Shown one piece after another: positions 17,640 through 26,901 of a stretch of 64,000 nucleotides of DNA. A model generated the notes under the pieces. It was given only the letters and a program-made list of their open reading frames with translations, searched no databases and was not told where the DNA came from. The stretch's first letter is position 1. Every line of letters starts with the position of its first letter. Location: positions 186,001 through 250,000 of the forward strand of contig JADKIQ010000009.1 of the NCBI GenBank assembly GCA_016721245.1, read 5' to 3'. A program made the position numbers and the translations under genes. The stretch is from Sphingobacteriales bacterium. Its GTDB lineage: Bacteria; Bacteroidota; Bacteroidia; Chitinophagales; JADIYW01.

Positions 17640-19169
17640 ATGAAGATAACAGGCATTAAAGAACGCGCTGAAACGGCGAAGCAATTATATCCGTACCAGG
17701 AAGAATACATCAGACGTATTTTCGATCATTTGCACGAAAATGAAAAGCGTGAAAACATCGTATTTCAATTACCAACGGGCGGTGGTAAAACCGTCATCTT
17801 TTCCGAGATTTCCAGAAAATACATCGAAGAACATCAAAAGAAAATTTTGATTTTAACACACCGTATTGAATTACTGAAACAAACGGCAAATGCATTGGAA
17901 GAAGCCGGTATTCATTGTAAATTAATTACGAGTGAAGTGGAGGAAATTTCGGATCAGCAGGAATACTTGTGTTTTCTGGCGATGGTGGAAACACTGAACA
18001 ACCGATTGAAAGATGATGAAGAATATTTGCAGGATATCGATTTGGTAATTGTGGATGAGGCGCATTATAATTCATTCCGTAAAATATTTCACTATTTCCG
18101 AAAAGCAATTATTTTAGGAGTTACGGCAACACCGCTGAGTTCTAACCAGAATTTGCCCTTATCACAGAACTATAAAAAACTCATCATCGGCGATTCTATC
18201 AAAGAACTCGTTTCCAAAGGTTATCTGAGTGATGCAACAACGTATACATACGATGTGCATTTAGGAGGCTTGAAAGTAGGTATTGATGGTGATTACACGG
18301 TAAGTTCGTTAGACAGAATTTACATGCATTTTGATATGCATGAAAAATTATTACGTGCCTACAAAGAAAAAGCATTAGGCAAAAAAACACTGATTTTTAA
18401 CTCATCCGTTGCCACTTCTAAATCCGTAGAAAAGTTTCTAAGCGATCAGGGAGTTGCTATTCGACATTTAGATAGTACCAGCAATAAACAAGACAGAAAA
18501 GAAGTGCTGCAATGGCTGAAAGATACGCCGGATGCGATTGTAACATCGGTTGGAATTTTAACTACCGGTTTTGATGAACCGACAGTAGAGTGTATTATAT
18601 TAAATCGAGCTACGCGTTCACTAACCTTGTATCATCAGATGATTGGACGAGGCAGCAGACGTTTGCCGACAAAAAATCATTTTACGGTAATTGACTTAGG
18701 AAACAATGCCCGCCGTTTAGGATTGTGGCAGGATTATATCGACTGGCGCGATGTGTTTATCAATCCGGAGAAATTCCTGGAACATTTGTATGAACGTGAG
18801 CAGCAAATGGAAAAAGGATTGATTTATGACTTACCGGATATGGTGAAAGAACAGTTTCCCAACACCACCGATTTTGATTTTGATATGGAGAAGGTGTATT
18901 ATTCTTTATATAATAAAGGAAAGAAGACTTTAGAATCGCTGGATATTTCTATCGAAAATCATTATGAAAGAATAAAGGCAAACACGACCAATTATTTAGA
19001 TGCATTGCCCTTGATTAATATTTTGCAGGATGAAATTCAATACCGCCTGAATGTATACATTTCTTGTTTAAGCAAGGCCACCAAAAATTACTTCAATTAT
19101 TTACTGGAAAGTTATAATGAGAAATTACATTCTAAATTAAAAGCGGCATTACCATTTAGCGAGGAATAA
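17640..19169 (+). CDS. superfamily 2 DEAD/DEAH-box helicase (SSL2/type III restriction-like)
   Basis: A 509-residue helicase with all core motifs: Q-like PYQEEYIRR, Walker A QLPTGGGKTV, motif II VDEAHYN (DEAH), motif III GVTATP, TSVGILTTGFDEP, and motif VI HQMIGRGSRR. A helical C-terminal region of about 120 residues follows motif VI. No nuclease or methylase domain or partner gene is visible, so this looks like a stand-alone nucleic-acid translocase rather than a restriction system. It stands alone and is followed by a bidirectional terminator. Confidence 0.9.
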   Translation: MKITGIKERAETAKQLYPYQEEYIRRIFDHLHENEKRENIVFQLPTGGGKTVIFSEISRKYIEEHQKKILILTHRIELLKQTANALEEAGIHCKLITSEVEEISDQQEYLCFLAMVETLNNRLKDDEEYLQDIDLVIVDEAHYNSFRKIFHYFRKAIILGVTATPLSSNQNLPLSQNYKKLIIGDSIKELVSKGYLSDATTYTYDVHLGGLKVGIDGDYTVSSLDRIYMHFDMHEKLLRAYKEKALGKKTLIFNSSVATSKSVEKFLSDQGVAIRHLDSTSNKQDRKEVLQWLKDTPDAIVTSVGILTTGFDEPTVECIILNRATRSLTLYHQMIGRGSRRLPTKNHFTVIDLGNNARRLGLWQDYIDWRDVFINPEKFLEHLYEREQQMEKGLIYDLPDMVKEQFPNTTDFDFDMEKVYYSLYNKGKKTLESLDISIENHYERIKANTTNYLDALPLINILQDEIQYRLNVYISCLSKATKNYFNYLLESYNEKLHSKLKAALPFSEE

Positions 19170-19186
19170 TTTAGTTTGTTGCGGAT

Positions 19187-19222
19187 AAAAAAAGAGGGTG
19201 ATTTTTAAATCACCCTCTTTTT
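19187..19222. terminator. bidirectional terminator between the helicase and permease genes
   Basis: A long stem (AAAAGAGGGTGATTT with AAATCACCCTCTTTT) with A and T tracts on either side, between convergent genes. Confidence 0.9.
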
Positions 19223-19230
19223 TCTTTACT

Positions 19231-20766
19231 TTATTTTACAATCCCACCGGGATGTTCTTGTGAATATTTTCCGGGGTTATTTATTCTGCTGTGATTTTTA
19301 CTGTATCCGAAATAGATTACAAAACCCAGTAATAACCAGCCGCCCAAACGTGCCCAGTTTTCCCAGCCCAATCCAAAAATCATAAAGCCGCAAACTAAAA
19401 TTCCCAAGATGGGTACCAATGGCACCAACGGTGTTTTAAACGGACGAACTGCATCCGGGTTTGATTTGCGCATCATAATGACACCGGCAGATACTAATAT
19501 AAATGCAAACAAGGTTCCGATACTCGTCATATCACCCACAATATCTCCGGGAACAAATGCGGCAAAAATTCCCACCAGGAAAAATAACCATGCATTTGCT
19601 TTTGCGGGCGTTTTAAAAGTTGGATGCACTTCAGAAAATACTTTTGGCAGCAAACCATCTTTAGACATAGAGAAGAACACACGTGACTGACCTAATAACA
19701 TCACTAAGATTACCGAAGAAAAACCTGCAAGGATAGCGATAGTAATTAAACCGGCAAACCATTCATAGCCCGGCATATAATGCGTAATGGCATATGCTAC
19801 CGCTGCTTCATGTCCAGGGCCTGTAGTGCTGAAATCTTTATAGTTGGCAACGCCCGTTAATACATATGAAAACAAAATGTACAATACCGTGCAAAATGCC
19901 AGAGAACCTAAAATACCAATCGGCATACCCTTCTGCGGATTTTTTGCTTCCTGTGCTGCAGTAGAAACGGCATCAAAACCAACATAGGCGAAGAATACAA
20001 TTCCTGCACCCTGCAATACACCGCTCCAGCCGTAAACGCCATCCCAGTGCCAGCCGAACAAGCCAACCGCTCCGGTGTTTTCCGGTACAATTTGTACATG
20101 GTTAACCGGATTGATAAACTGCCATCCCACTGCAATAAAAATAATAACAATCACCACTTTCACCACAACAATCACCGAATTAAAATTTGCAGATTCCTGT
20201 GTGCCGCGAATTAAAATTAGCGTCAAGATTCCCAATATAAATAAGGCCGGAATATTGATAATACCATGTACACCCGTTGCCGCACCGTTTATAATTTCTG
20301 CCTGAAACGGCGAATGGCAAAACGCGTACGGTATCGAAAATCCAAAATAATGTTCACAGAATTTATTGAGATATTCGGACCAGGCAATAGCCACACAGGC
20401 AGCACCAAGGGCATATTCTAAAATTAAATCCCAGCCGATAATCCAGGCAACAAACTCGCCCATGGTGGCATATGAGTACGTGTAAGCACTGCCAGCAATG
20501 GGAATCATGGAAGCAAATTCCACATAACATAATCCGGCAAATGCACAGCCGATACCGGCAATCACATACGACCACATTACGCCCGGACCAGCATGGTTAC
20601 CGGCAGCTGCAGCGGTACGGACAAAAATACCTGCCCCAATGATAGCACCTATTCCTAATGCCAGCAATGCAGCAGAACCCAGCGTACGCTTCAGGGTGTG
20701 TTCTCCCGTTTCCGAAGATTCTTTTAATATAAGCTCAAGGGTTTTCTTTGCGAATAAATTTGCCAT
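19231..20766 (-). CDS. APC-family amino-acid permease (cationic amino acid transporter type)
   Basis: A 511-residue integral membrane protein with about 12 predicted helices. The APC signature GIGAIIGAGIFV lies in the first helix (about residues 38-50). GSAYTYSYATMGEFVAWIIGWDLILEYALG follows, with the family's GxxxGW region. The sequence is of the YfnA/CAT1 type that imports amino acids with protons; the exact substrate is not readable. It is single-copy and convergent with the helicase, and the start ATG at 20766 is followed by the usual soluble N-terminus. Confidence 0.9.
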   Translation of the reverse strand: MANLFAKKTLELILKESSETGEHTLKRTLGSAALLALGIGAIIGAGIFVRTAAAAGNHAGPGVMWSYVIAGIGCAFAGLCYVEFASMIPIAGSAYTYSYATMGEFVAWIIGWDLILEYALGAACVAIAWSEYLNKFCEHYFGFSIPYAFCHSPFQAEIINGAATGVHGIINIPALFILGILTLILIRGTQESANFNSVIVVVKVVIVIIFIAVGWQFINPVNHVQIVPENTGAVGLFGWHWDGVYGWSGVLQGAGIVFFAYVGFDAVSTAAQEAKNPQKGMPIGILGSLAFCTVLYILFSYVLTGVANYKDFSTTGPGHEAAVAYAITHYMPGYEWFAGLITIAILAGFSSVILVMLLGQSRVFFSMSKDGLLPKVFSEVHPTFKTPAKANAWLFFLVGIFAAFVPGDIVGDMTSIGTLFAFILVSAGVIMMRKSNPDAVRPFKTPLVPLVPILGILVCGFMIFGLGWENWARLGGWLLLGFVIYFGYSKNHSRINNPGKYSQEHPGGIVK

Positions 20767-20829
20767 AAGTTCAATTTAGAAGGTAGATTTTTGAGAATTT
20801 GAAATGAAGATATGTAAAATACCTTATTT

Positions 20830-20864
20830 ATGTACTTAATCCTTATTACTTATTACTGATGACT
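20830..20864. repeat. degenerate heptamer array at the manC 3' end
   Basis: Read on the minus strand, five heptamers follow each other: AGTCATC, AGTAATA, AGTAATA, AGGATTA, AGTACAT. The first overlaps the manC stop codon. The unit is related to the array at 36307. Confidence 0.75.
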
Positions 20865-21945
20865 ACAGATATTTTTCGCCTTTTTTCATTTTAATATCGT
20901 GTGTGAATTCTTTGATACGCTGTTCTTCGTCCTTGCTGCAAATCAACAATACATCATCCGTATCTACCACAATAAAGTTTTCCAGGCCCTGAATGACCAC
21001 CAGTTTTTTATCCGGGACATTGATGATATTATTGTTAGAATCATACACGACTACATTATTGCCATTCACCGCATTATTAAAGTAGTCTTTTTCTTTTTCT
21101 TCGTATAAAGAGGCCCAGGTACCCAAGTCGCTCCAGCCAAAACTGGAAGGCAAGGTATATACATTATCAGCTTTCTCCATAATACCATAATCTATGGAAA
21201 TGCTCGGGCAGGTGATGAAAGCTTTTTCTACCGCGTCTTTTTCATTTGGTGTTAATATATCCGGTTCTGCTTCCACAAAGGCATCGTACACCTGAATCAG
21301 ATTTTTTTCTAAAGAAGATAAAATGCTTTTAACATTCCAGATGAAAATACCGCCGTTCCACAAAAAGTCACCGCTTTTTAAAAACTGTTTAGCCACTTCT
21401 TTCTCTGGCTTTTCTGTAAATGTTTTTACTTTATGAATACCTTCTGAAGTTTCATCTTCAAAATACTGAATGTAACCATAGCCGGTATCAGGACGAGTAG
21501 GACGAATACCCAATGTGGCTAATGCATTGTTTTTAGAGACAAAATCAACGGCCAACTCTGCAATCCGCACAAATTCAGGTTCATTTAAAATAATATGGTC
21601 TGAAGGAGCTACGATTATGTTCGCATCCGGGTTTAACTTATTGATTTTAAAAGCACTGTAAGCGATACAAGGCGCGGTGTTTTTTCTTGCCGGCTCTGTT
21701 AAGATTTGCTCATCCGTAATATCCGGTAATTGCTGTTTTACCAAATCAATATAATCGGTATGGGTAAGGATGAAAATATTCTCTTTAGGGCAAATCTTCA
21801 GAAAACGGTCATAAGTAGCCTGTATCAGCGTTCTTCCGGTACCTAATATATCCAGAAACTGCTTGGATTTTGCAGTTCTGCTGGCAGGCCAAAAGCGGCT
21901 TCCAATGCCACCCGCCATAATAGCTGCGTATGTATTTTTATTCAT
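20863..21945 (-). CDS. manC: mannose-1-phosphate guanylyltransferase
   Basis: A nucleotidyltransferase of about 360 residues that makes GDP-mannose from mannose-1-phosphate and GTP, for surface polysaccharide and glycoprotein synthesis. The N-terminal signature AAIMAGGIGSRFWPASR with KSKQFLDILG is complete. IVAPSDHIILNE, FTEKPEKEVA and WNGGIFIWN follow. It lacks the long C-terminal isomerase domain of bifunctional ManC/AlgA proteins. I take MNKNTY (21945) as the start; the longer frame begins two residues earlier. Confidence 0.92.
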   Translation of the reverse strand: MNKNTYAAIMAGGIGSRFWPASRTAKSKQFLDILGTGRTLIQATYDRFLKICPKENIFILTHTDYIDLVKQQLPDITDEQILTEPARKNTAPCIAYSAFKINKLNPDANIIVAPSDHIILNEPEFVRIAELAVDFVSKNNALATLGIRPTRPDTGYGYIQYFEDETSEGIHKVKTFTEKPEKEVAKQFLKSGDFLWNGGIFIWNVKSILSSLEKNLIQVYDAFVEAEPDILTPNEKDAVEKAFITCPSISIDYGIMEKADNVYTLPSSFGWSDLGTWASLYEEKEKDYFNNAVNGNNVVVYDSNNNIINVPDKKLVVIQGLENFIVVDTDDVLLICSKDEEQRIKEFTHDIKMKKGEKYL

Positions 21946-22103
21946 AATCAACTACAAAGATAATTAAATAGATGGTCAAAAAGCAAACACTTCATGTTTG
22001 GGTTGTTGATTTACATCAAGAGTCCCGAAAACATTAATAAAACCATACAATTAATTAAAAGTTACATAAACAATTTTAACACTTAAAACCCAAGTGTTTT
22101 CGG

Positions 22104-22111
22104 TATTTTTG
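22104..22111 (+). promoter_or_regulatory. possible -7 element for recQ
   Basis: TATTTTTG lies 69 bp before the recQ ATG at 22181 and inside the longest possible frame, so it supports the downstream start. Confidence 0.4.
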
Positions 22112-22180
22112 AGTATATTAAATGTTGTAATTGCGTTCTCCTTTTGCGGGAACGTTTTTATTCTAACACAGTTTATTTTT

Positions 22181-24388
22181 ATGAGTATACAACCAGTTTC
22201 CATTACAGGCGCGTTAAAAGAGTATTTCGGATTTGAAAAATTTAAGGGCAATCAGCAGGCTATTATAGAAAGCATTCTTTCTAAAAAAGATACATTCGTC
22301 ATCATGCCAACCGGCGGCGGCAAATCATTGTGCTACCAGTTGCCGGCCATCATATCGGAAGGAACCGCTATCATTGTTTCCCCTTTGATTGCATTGATGA
22401 AAAATCAGGTGGATTTAATCCGCGGATACAGCAGTACAGATAATATTGCGCACTTCATTAATTCGCAAATGAATAAGGCGCAGATAACACAGGTAAAAAA
22501 AGACATTACCAACAGAAAATGTAAATTATTGTATGTGGCACCTGAATCGTTGGTGAAACAGGAAAATATTGACTTCTTAAAAACCATTAAGATTTCATTT
22601 GTTGCCGTAGACGAGGCGCATTGCATTTCGGAATGGGGTCATGATTTCAGACCGGAATACCGCAAGATAAAAGGCATGCTGAATGAAATTGAAGACAATA
22701 TTCCTATTGTAGCATTAACGGCAACGGCAACACCAAAAGTACAATCAGATATTGTGAAAACATTAGGCATGAAAGATCCGGAGATTTTTATTTCTTCCTT
22801 CCTTCGTGATAATTTATACTACGAAATTCGTCCGAAGCCGAGTAAACAGGACGCAATAAAAGACATTATAAAATTCATAAAAAAAGGCGGCAATAAATCG
22901 GGTATCATTTATTGTCTGAGCAGAAATTCTACGGAAGAGTTAGCGGAAGTCTTACAGGTCAACGGCATCAATGCAGCGGCTTATCATGCTGGGTTGGATG
23001 CATCTGTGCGTAGTGAACGTCAGGATCAGTTTCTGATGGAAGATGTGGATGTAATTGTGGCTACAATTGCTTTCGGAATGGGTATTGATAAGCCGGATGT
23101 GCGTTTCGTGATACATTTTGATATTCCGAAATCGCTGGAAAATTATTATCAGGAAACAGGCCGTGCAGGTCGTGATGGTTTGGAAGGAATTTGCATTGCC
23201 TATTTTTCTCCGAAAGAAATTCATAAGTTCGAGAAATTCATTTTATCCAACAAGGAAAAATCTGTAGCAGAAAAAGAAATTGCCGTGATGCAATTAAGTG
23301 AAGTGGAGGCTTATTGTGAAAGCGGAGAATGCCGTAAGAAATTCGTGCTGCATTATTTTGGAGAAGAAATGCAAAACTGCGGCAAGTGCGATAATTGTCT
23401 GCATCCGAAAGAACAGTTTGAAGCCAAGGATGAAATAAAACTGGCATTGCAGGTGGTGGCAGACACGAATGAACGTGTCAATATTCCGAATGTTATCAAT
23501 ATTCTGATTGGCAGAAAATCAGCAGATATTACAGCGAATAATTTAGATAAGATAAAAATATTCGGTAAAGGTGCGGACCGCGATATGGTATTTTGGAACT
23601 CCGTAGTGCGCAAAGCGATATTGCTGAATTTACTGGAAAAAGATATTGAACAATACGGCGTATTGAAACTGACCGAAGAAGGCAAAAAATTCGTAAAAAA
23701 ACCAGTGTCCTCAAAAATTGTATTGAACCATAAATTTGAAGATGGCGAAGACGATGAAGAAGTGACATTGAATGGAAAATCCGGGAGTGTGCTGGAGCCA
23801 GCCTTGATGTCAATTTTAACGGGCATTCGTAAAACAGAAGGAGCCAGATTAAAATTGCCGCCCTATGCTATTTTCTCGGAGCAATCTCTGGAAGAAATGG
23901 CCACGTTTTTTCCGTTTGATAAAGAGGAATTAGCTAAAATGCACGGGGTGAATACCGCGAAAGCACAAAAGTTTGGTGAGCCGTTTTTGAAAGCGATTAA
24001 AAAATACGTGGAGGACAATAATATTGAACGTTCCGCAGATTTTTCTATCATAAAGACAGCGGATAAAAACTCTAACGTAAAAGTAAATATTATCAAATCC
24101 ATCGATAAGAAAATGCCGCTGGAACATATTGCCAGTTCGTTTGGGTTGCAAATGGAAGATCTGATTACAGAACTGGATACCATCGTAAATTCAGGAACTA
24201 AAGTAAATATCAATTACTATCTGGAAGATGCCGTGGACGAAGATATACAGGAAGAAATTTACGATTATTTTATGCAGGCGGAAAGCGATAATGTGGATGT
24301 GGCTTACAAAAAACTAAAAGAAGAAGACATCGAACTGCGCGAGATACAATTAGTACGCTTGAAGTTTTTGAGCGAAGTGGCGAATTAG
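22181..24388 (+). CDS. recQ: ATP-dependent DNA helicase RecQ
   Basis: A 735-residue RecQ helicase. Motifs: Walker A MPTGGGKSLCYQLPA, DEAH in VDEAHCISEWGHDFRPEYR, ALTATATP, and QETGRAGRDG. The RecQ zinc-binding Cys residues are in YCESGECRKKFVLHYFGE and NCGKCDNC. A winged-helix (RQC) domain and an HRDC-like domain near residues 570-640 (PALMSILTGIRKTEG) follow. The long frame from 22094 adds a hydrophobic stretch not found in RecQ, so the ATG at 22181 is chosen. It acts in recombination and replication-fork repair. Confidence 0.95.
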   Translation: MSIQPVSITGALKEYFGFEKFKGNQQAIIESILSKKDTFVIMPTGGGKSLCYQLPAIISEGTAIIVSPLIALMKNQVDLIRGYSSTDNIAHFINSQMNKAQITQVKKDITNRKCKLLYVAPESLVKQENIDFLKTIKISFVAVDEAHCISEWGHDFRPEYRKIKGMLNEIEDNIPIVALTATATPKVQSDIVKTLGMKDPEIFISSFLRDNLYYEIRPKPSKQDAIKDIIKFIKKGGNKSGIIYCLSRNSTEELAEVLQVNGINAAAYHAGLDASVRSERQDQFLMEDVDVIVATIAFGMGIDKPDVRFVIHFDIPKSLENYYQETGRAGRDGLEGICIAYFSPKEIHKFEKFILSNKEKSVAEKEIAVMQLSEVEAYCESGECRKKFVLHYFGEEMQNCGKCDNCLHPKEQFEAKDEIKLALQVVADTNERVNIPNVINILIGRKSADITANNLDKIKIFGKGADRDMVFWNSVVRKAILLNLLEKDIEQYGVLKLTEEGKKFVKKPVSSKIVLNHKFEDGEDDEEVTLNGKSGSVLEPALMSILTGIRKTEGARLKLPPYAIFSEQSLEEMATFFPFDKEELAKMHGVNTAKAQKFGEPFLKAIKKYVEDNNIERSADFSIIKTADKNSNVKVNIIKSIDKKMPLEHIASSFGLQMEDLITELDTIVNSGTKVNINYYLEDAVDEDIQEEIYDYFMQAESDNVDVAYKKLKEEDIELREIQLVRLKFLSEVAN

Positions 24389-24432
24389 ATTTAGAGACTT
24401 TTTAGAAGCAAGATATTCAGACTATAAAAAGA

Positions 24433-24460
24433 GAAAGCCGGACAATTTTGTCCGGCTTTC
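24433..24460. terminator. bidirectional terminator after recQ
   Basis: A perfect 12-bp stem GAAAGCCGGACA/TGTCCGGCTTTC with a 4-nt loop, between convergent recQ and the sigma-factor operon. Confidence 0.9.
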
Positions 24461-24495
24461 TTTATCTTGATTCTAATAGTCTTGACTCTAAATGT

Positions 24496-24990
24496 CTATT
24501 TTCCTTGTCCTTTCCATGGTTTGCCGCCTTGCCCGTTCGGTTTCGGACCGCCTTGCTGTGCTTGTTTCATCAGCATTTTTTTGAATTGCTCTTCGGCTGT
24601 TATCAGTTTGGCAACTTTTGTGGCAGGTAATATTTTTTTGAATTCAAGCACATATTTTTTTGTCAAGTCCAAATCTCTCGATTTAAATTCAATATGCTTC
24701 GCAATAGCCAGTTCCGCTTCTGCATTCGTAAAATCACCATCCTCTTTCAGCTCTTTCACTGTGCCAATAGTTGTCTGGCGGATTTGTTTCTTTTCTGCTT
24801 CATACTGATTGTAAACCGGCCAGAATTTCTGGGATTCTTCAGGCGTTAAATTTAAACGTTTGGTGATGAAGCCAATTTTCAGTGCTTCAATTTTTTCATT
24901 TCCTGGACCATCCGGTGGTGGCGGTGGCTGCGCAATCATACTGTTCATCAGTAAGAAAATGCCTGCTAATAATGTAAGTATTGTTTTCAT
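24496..24990 (-). CDS. Spy/CpxP-like periplasmic protein
   Basis: A 164-residue secreted protein. The signal peptide (about residues 1-20) is followed by a Pro-rich stretch, then a helical domain with the LTxxQ-like motif RLNLTPEESQKFWPVYNQYEAEKKQ and a second copy-like helix EFKKILPATKVAKLITAEEQFKKML. The tail is Gly/Gln/Lys-rich. This matches the Spy/CpxP and heavy-metal-sensor family, which bind misfolded proteins or metals in the periplasm. It is the last gene of the sigma-factor operon, so an envelope-stress role is likely. Confidence 0.8.
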   Translation of the reverse strand: MKTILTLLAGIFLLMNSMIAQPPPPPDGPGNEKIEALKIGFITKRLNLTPEESQKFWPVYNQYEAEKKQIRQTTIGTVKELKEDGDFTNAEAELAIAKHIEFKSRDLDLTKKYVLEFKKILPATKVAKLITAEEQFKKMLMKQAQQGGPKPNGQGGKPWKGQGK

Positions 24991-25012
24991 AATGTTTAAT
25001 TTTTAGTTGGTA

Positions 25013-25630
25013 TTAAAAGATATCTGTTGAGCTGTCGTCAAACTCTAAAATCAATTTGTTTTCTTCAATATACTTTGTTGCGTCTTTCGACTCAATGTCA
25101 ATTTTTGTTTCAATAGTATCCACTACCGGTTTTACCACTTCCTGTATCTGCTGCACATCAAATTCGTGGCTGTTGGCATTCATGTAATTATAAATCTCTT
25201 CCTGTGTCAGACAGGCAATACCATCCGCACAATTGTTTAGCGGCAATTCATCGTTCTGTATGTGTTTTATAAAGAACATGGCACCAACAACTGAGGCGGC
25301 GAAAGCAACACGTGTAAATAACTGAAATACCTTATTTTGTTGCTTGGGTAGTGCTTTTATTTTACCTTTCTCTACCAATGCTTCTTCTGCTTTTATTTTG
25401 GCAATGATATTATCGGCAAACTTATCAAAATAAGCCGGCGGAACCGTTGTCTTTTCTTTTTGAAGCGTTTCCAGAAAGCCCCGTTTTGTTTTTATTTCAG
25501 CAAAAATAGTATCAGTAAAATCTTCAAAATAATGTGCAGGAACAGACAAAGGCTTTTCGGTTTCTTTTACTTGTAAAAGAAAAGGAGAAAGTTCTTTCAA
25601 TTCGTTCAGTATGTCTGTTTGGTTGTTCAT
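25013..25630 (-). CDS. single-pass membrane protein, putative anti-sigma factor
   Basis: A 205-residue protein with a cytoplasmic N-terminal half of about 105 residues, which includes a repeated motif: VPAHYFEDFTDTIFAEIK and VPPAYFDKFADNIIAKIK. One transmembrane helix (about residues 108-125) and a C-terminal extracytoplasmic part of about 80 residues follow. The position, 35 bp after an ECF sigma factor and before a Spy-like protein, is that of an anti-sigma factor. The sequence does not show a standard zinc anti-sigma motif, so the role is inferred from context and topology. Confidence 0.7.
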   Translation of the reverse strand: MNNQTDILNELKELSPFLLQVKETEKPLSVPAHYFEDFTDTIFAEIKTKRGFLETLQKEKTTVPPAYFDKFADNIIAKIKAEEALVEKGKIKALPKQQNKVFQLFTRVAFAASVVGAMFFIKHIQNDELPLNNCADGIACLTQEEIYNYMNANSHEFDVQQIQEVVKPVVDTIETKIDIESKDATKYIEENKLILEFDDSSTDIF

Positions 25631-25665
25631 TTCTAATTAGACGATGATTATTTGTAAAGGTTTAA

Positions 25666-26199
25666 TTAAGCCGTTAGTATTTCTTCAATTTTTTTTACGG
25701 CGTGATGATAAGATGCTTTCAGGGCACCCACCGATGTTTCGGATATTTCAGCCATTTTCTCATAAGGCATTTCATCGTAATAGCGCATAATGAAGACCTG
25801 CTTTTGTTTGTCTGGCAAAGAGGCAATCGCACGTTCCAGTTTCAGCGTCATTTCATCCGCACCAATGCCGTCTGATGCTCCACGATACTGCGCCGAAGTC
25901 TGCTCAATATCTACTTCATTTCTTTTTTTATTCTTATTAAGAAAGGTAATTGCTTCGTTGCCCGCGATGCGGTATAGCCAGGTGTACAGGGCAGCTTCCC
26001 CGCGAAAATTATCGATGGCATTCCATACTTTAATGCAGGTGTTTTGCAGAATATCATTGGCGTCCTCGTGGTTGTGTACATAGCGGCGCACATGATAATA
26101 TAATCGCTCCTGATATGCACTCAGCAGGTTACGAAAAGCCTTTTCTTTCGATGCAGGGTCTTTAAATTGTAGTAAAATTTCCTCGTCGGTCAATTTCAT
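25666..26199 (-). CDS. ECF-type RNA polymerase sigma factor
   Basis: A 177-residue sigma-70 family protein with region 2 (YHVRRYVHNHEDANDILQNTCIKVWNAIDNFRG and AALYTWLYRIAGN) and region 4 (ASLPDKQKQVFIMRYYDEMPYEKMAEISETSVGALKASYHHAVKKI). The length and the absence of regions 1 and 3 are typical of ECF factors. It heads a three-gene set with a one-TM partner and a Spy-like protein, suggesting regulation by envelope signals. The Crp-like gene upstream (26232) may be co-transcribed, 32 bp away. Confidence 0.93.
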   Translation of the reverse strand: MKLTDEEILLQFKDPASKEKAFRNLLSAYQERLYYHVRRYVHNHEDANDILQNTCIKVWNAIDNFRGEAALYTWLYRIAGNEAITFLNKNKKRNEVDIEQTSAQYRGASDGIGADEMTLKLERAIASLPDKQKQVFIMRYYDEMPYEKMAEISETSVGALKASYHHAVKKIEEILTA

Positions 26200-26231
26200 T
26201 GTTAGGTTAGACTATAAAAATACAGAAAGGT

Positions 26232-26813
26232 TTAATCCTGTTTACTTCTGATTCTGCTTAATGTTTCAATACTCATGCCTAAATAGGAGGCGATAATGCC
26301 GATTGGCACCCGTTTCACGATTTCAATTTTGGTATTAAACAACTGTTCGTAACGCTCTGTCGTATTGCTGAATTTCAAGCGGTAGTTTTTTGCTGCCAGC
26401 GAATTATAATAATGTTCTGCAATCATTCTGCCGGTGCGTTCCATAAGCGGATAGGTGTTATACAATTTTTGTAAATCGTCATAATGGATGGCATACAACA
26501 CGCTGTCTTCCAGCAGTTCAATGGTTTCCATAGACGGCTGTCTGGAAATGAAACTGGCAAATGATACCAGCAATTCTCCTTCCAGCACAATATCGTTCGT
26601 CAGTTCTTTATTATCTTCTTCAAAAAAATTCCTGGCCAGCCCTTTTTCTATAAAGTATAAATAATTACAGGGTTTTCCTTTCTTCAGTAAGATGTGTTTT
26701 TTAGGATATTCCAGGTATTGCAAAACCTGCTCTATGGCAGTAATGACTTCCACCGGCAATGTGCCGAATTGGGAAAGAAAGGTGTAAAACGACTGGTGTT
26801 GGTTCTGGCTCAA
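26232..26813 (-). CDS. Crp/Fnr-family transcriptional regulator
   Basis: A 193-residue regulator. The N-terminal cyclic-nucleotide-binding-type beta roll includes ILLKKGKPCNYLYFIEKGLARNFF. The C-terminal HTH contains VPIGIIASYLGMSIETLSRIRSK. The Arg and Glu signature for cAMP binding and the Fnr iron-sulfur Cys cluster are not evident, so the effector is unknown. It is divergent from the aminotransferase at 26902 (88-bp gap), so it may control that sugar or amine gene group, or the sigma operon downstream. Confidence 0.85.
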   Translation of the reverse strand: MSQNQHQSFYTFLSQFGTLPVEVITAIEQVLQYLEYPKKHILLKKGKPCNYLYFIEKGLARNFFEEDNKELTNDIVLEGELLVSFASFISRQPSMETIELLEDSVLYAIHYDDLQKLYNTYPLMERTGRMIAEHYYNSLAAKNYRLKFSNTTERYEQLFNTKIEIVKRVPIGIIASYLGMSIETLSRIRSKQD

Positions 26814-26901
26814 TTTTTTATTTGACTATTATCAAAAAATCAGGTTTATTTATACTGCAACTTTGTAAGGCAACTTTATAAAGATAAACAAAAATAAAAA
26901 A

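Noticed and set aside
17640..19169. Helicase as part of a restriction or phage-defence system
   Set aside because: No methylase, nuclease, specificity subunit or other defence gene is adjacent; neighbours are a kinase and a permease.
23353..23826. 157-codon open frame antisense to recQ
   Set aside because: Shadow of the RecQ zinc and winged-helix region; composition is Ser/Phe-rich as expected from reversed codons.
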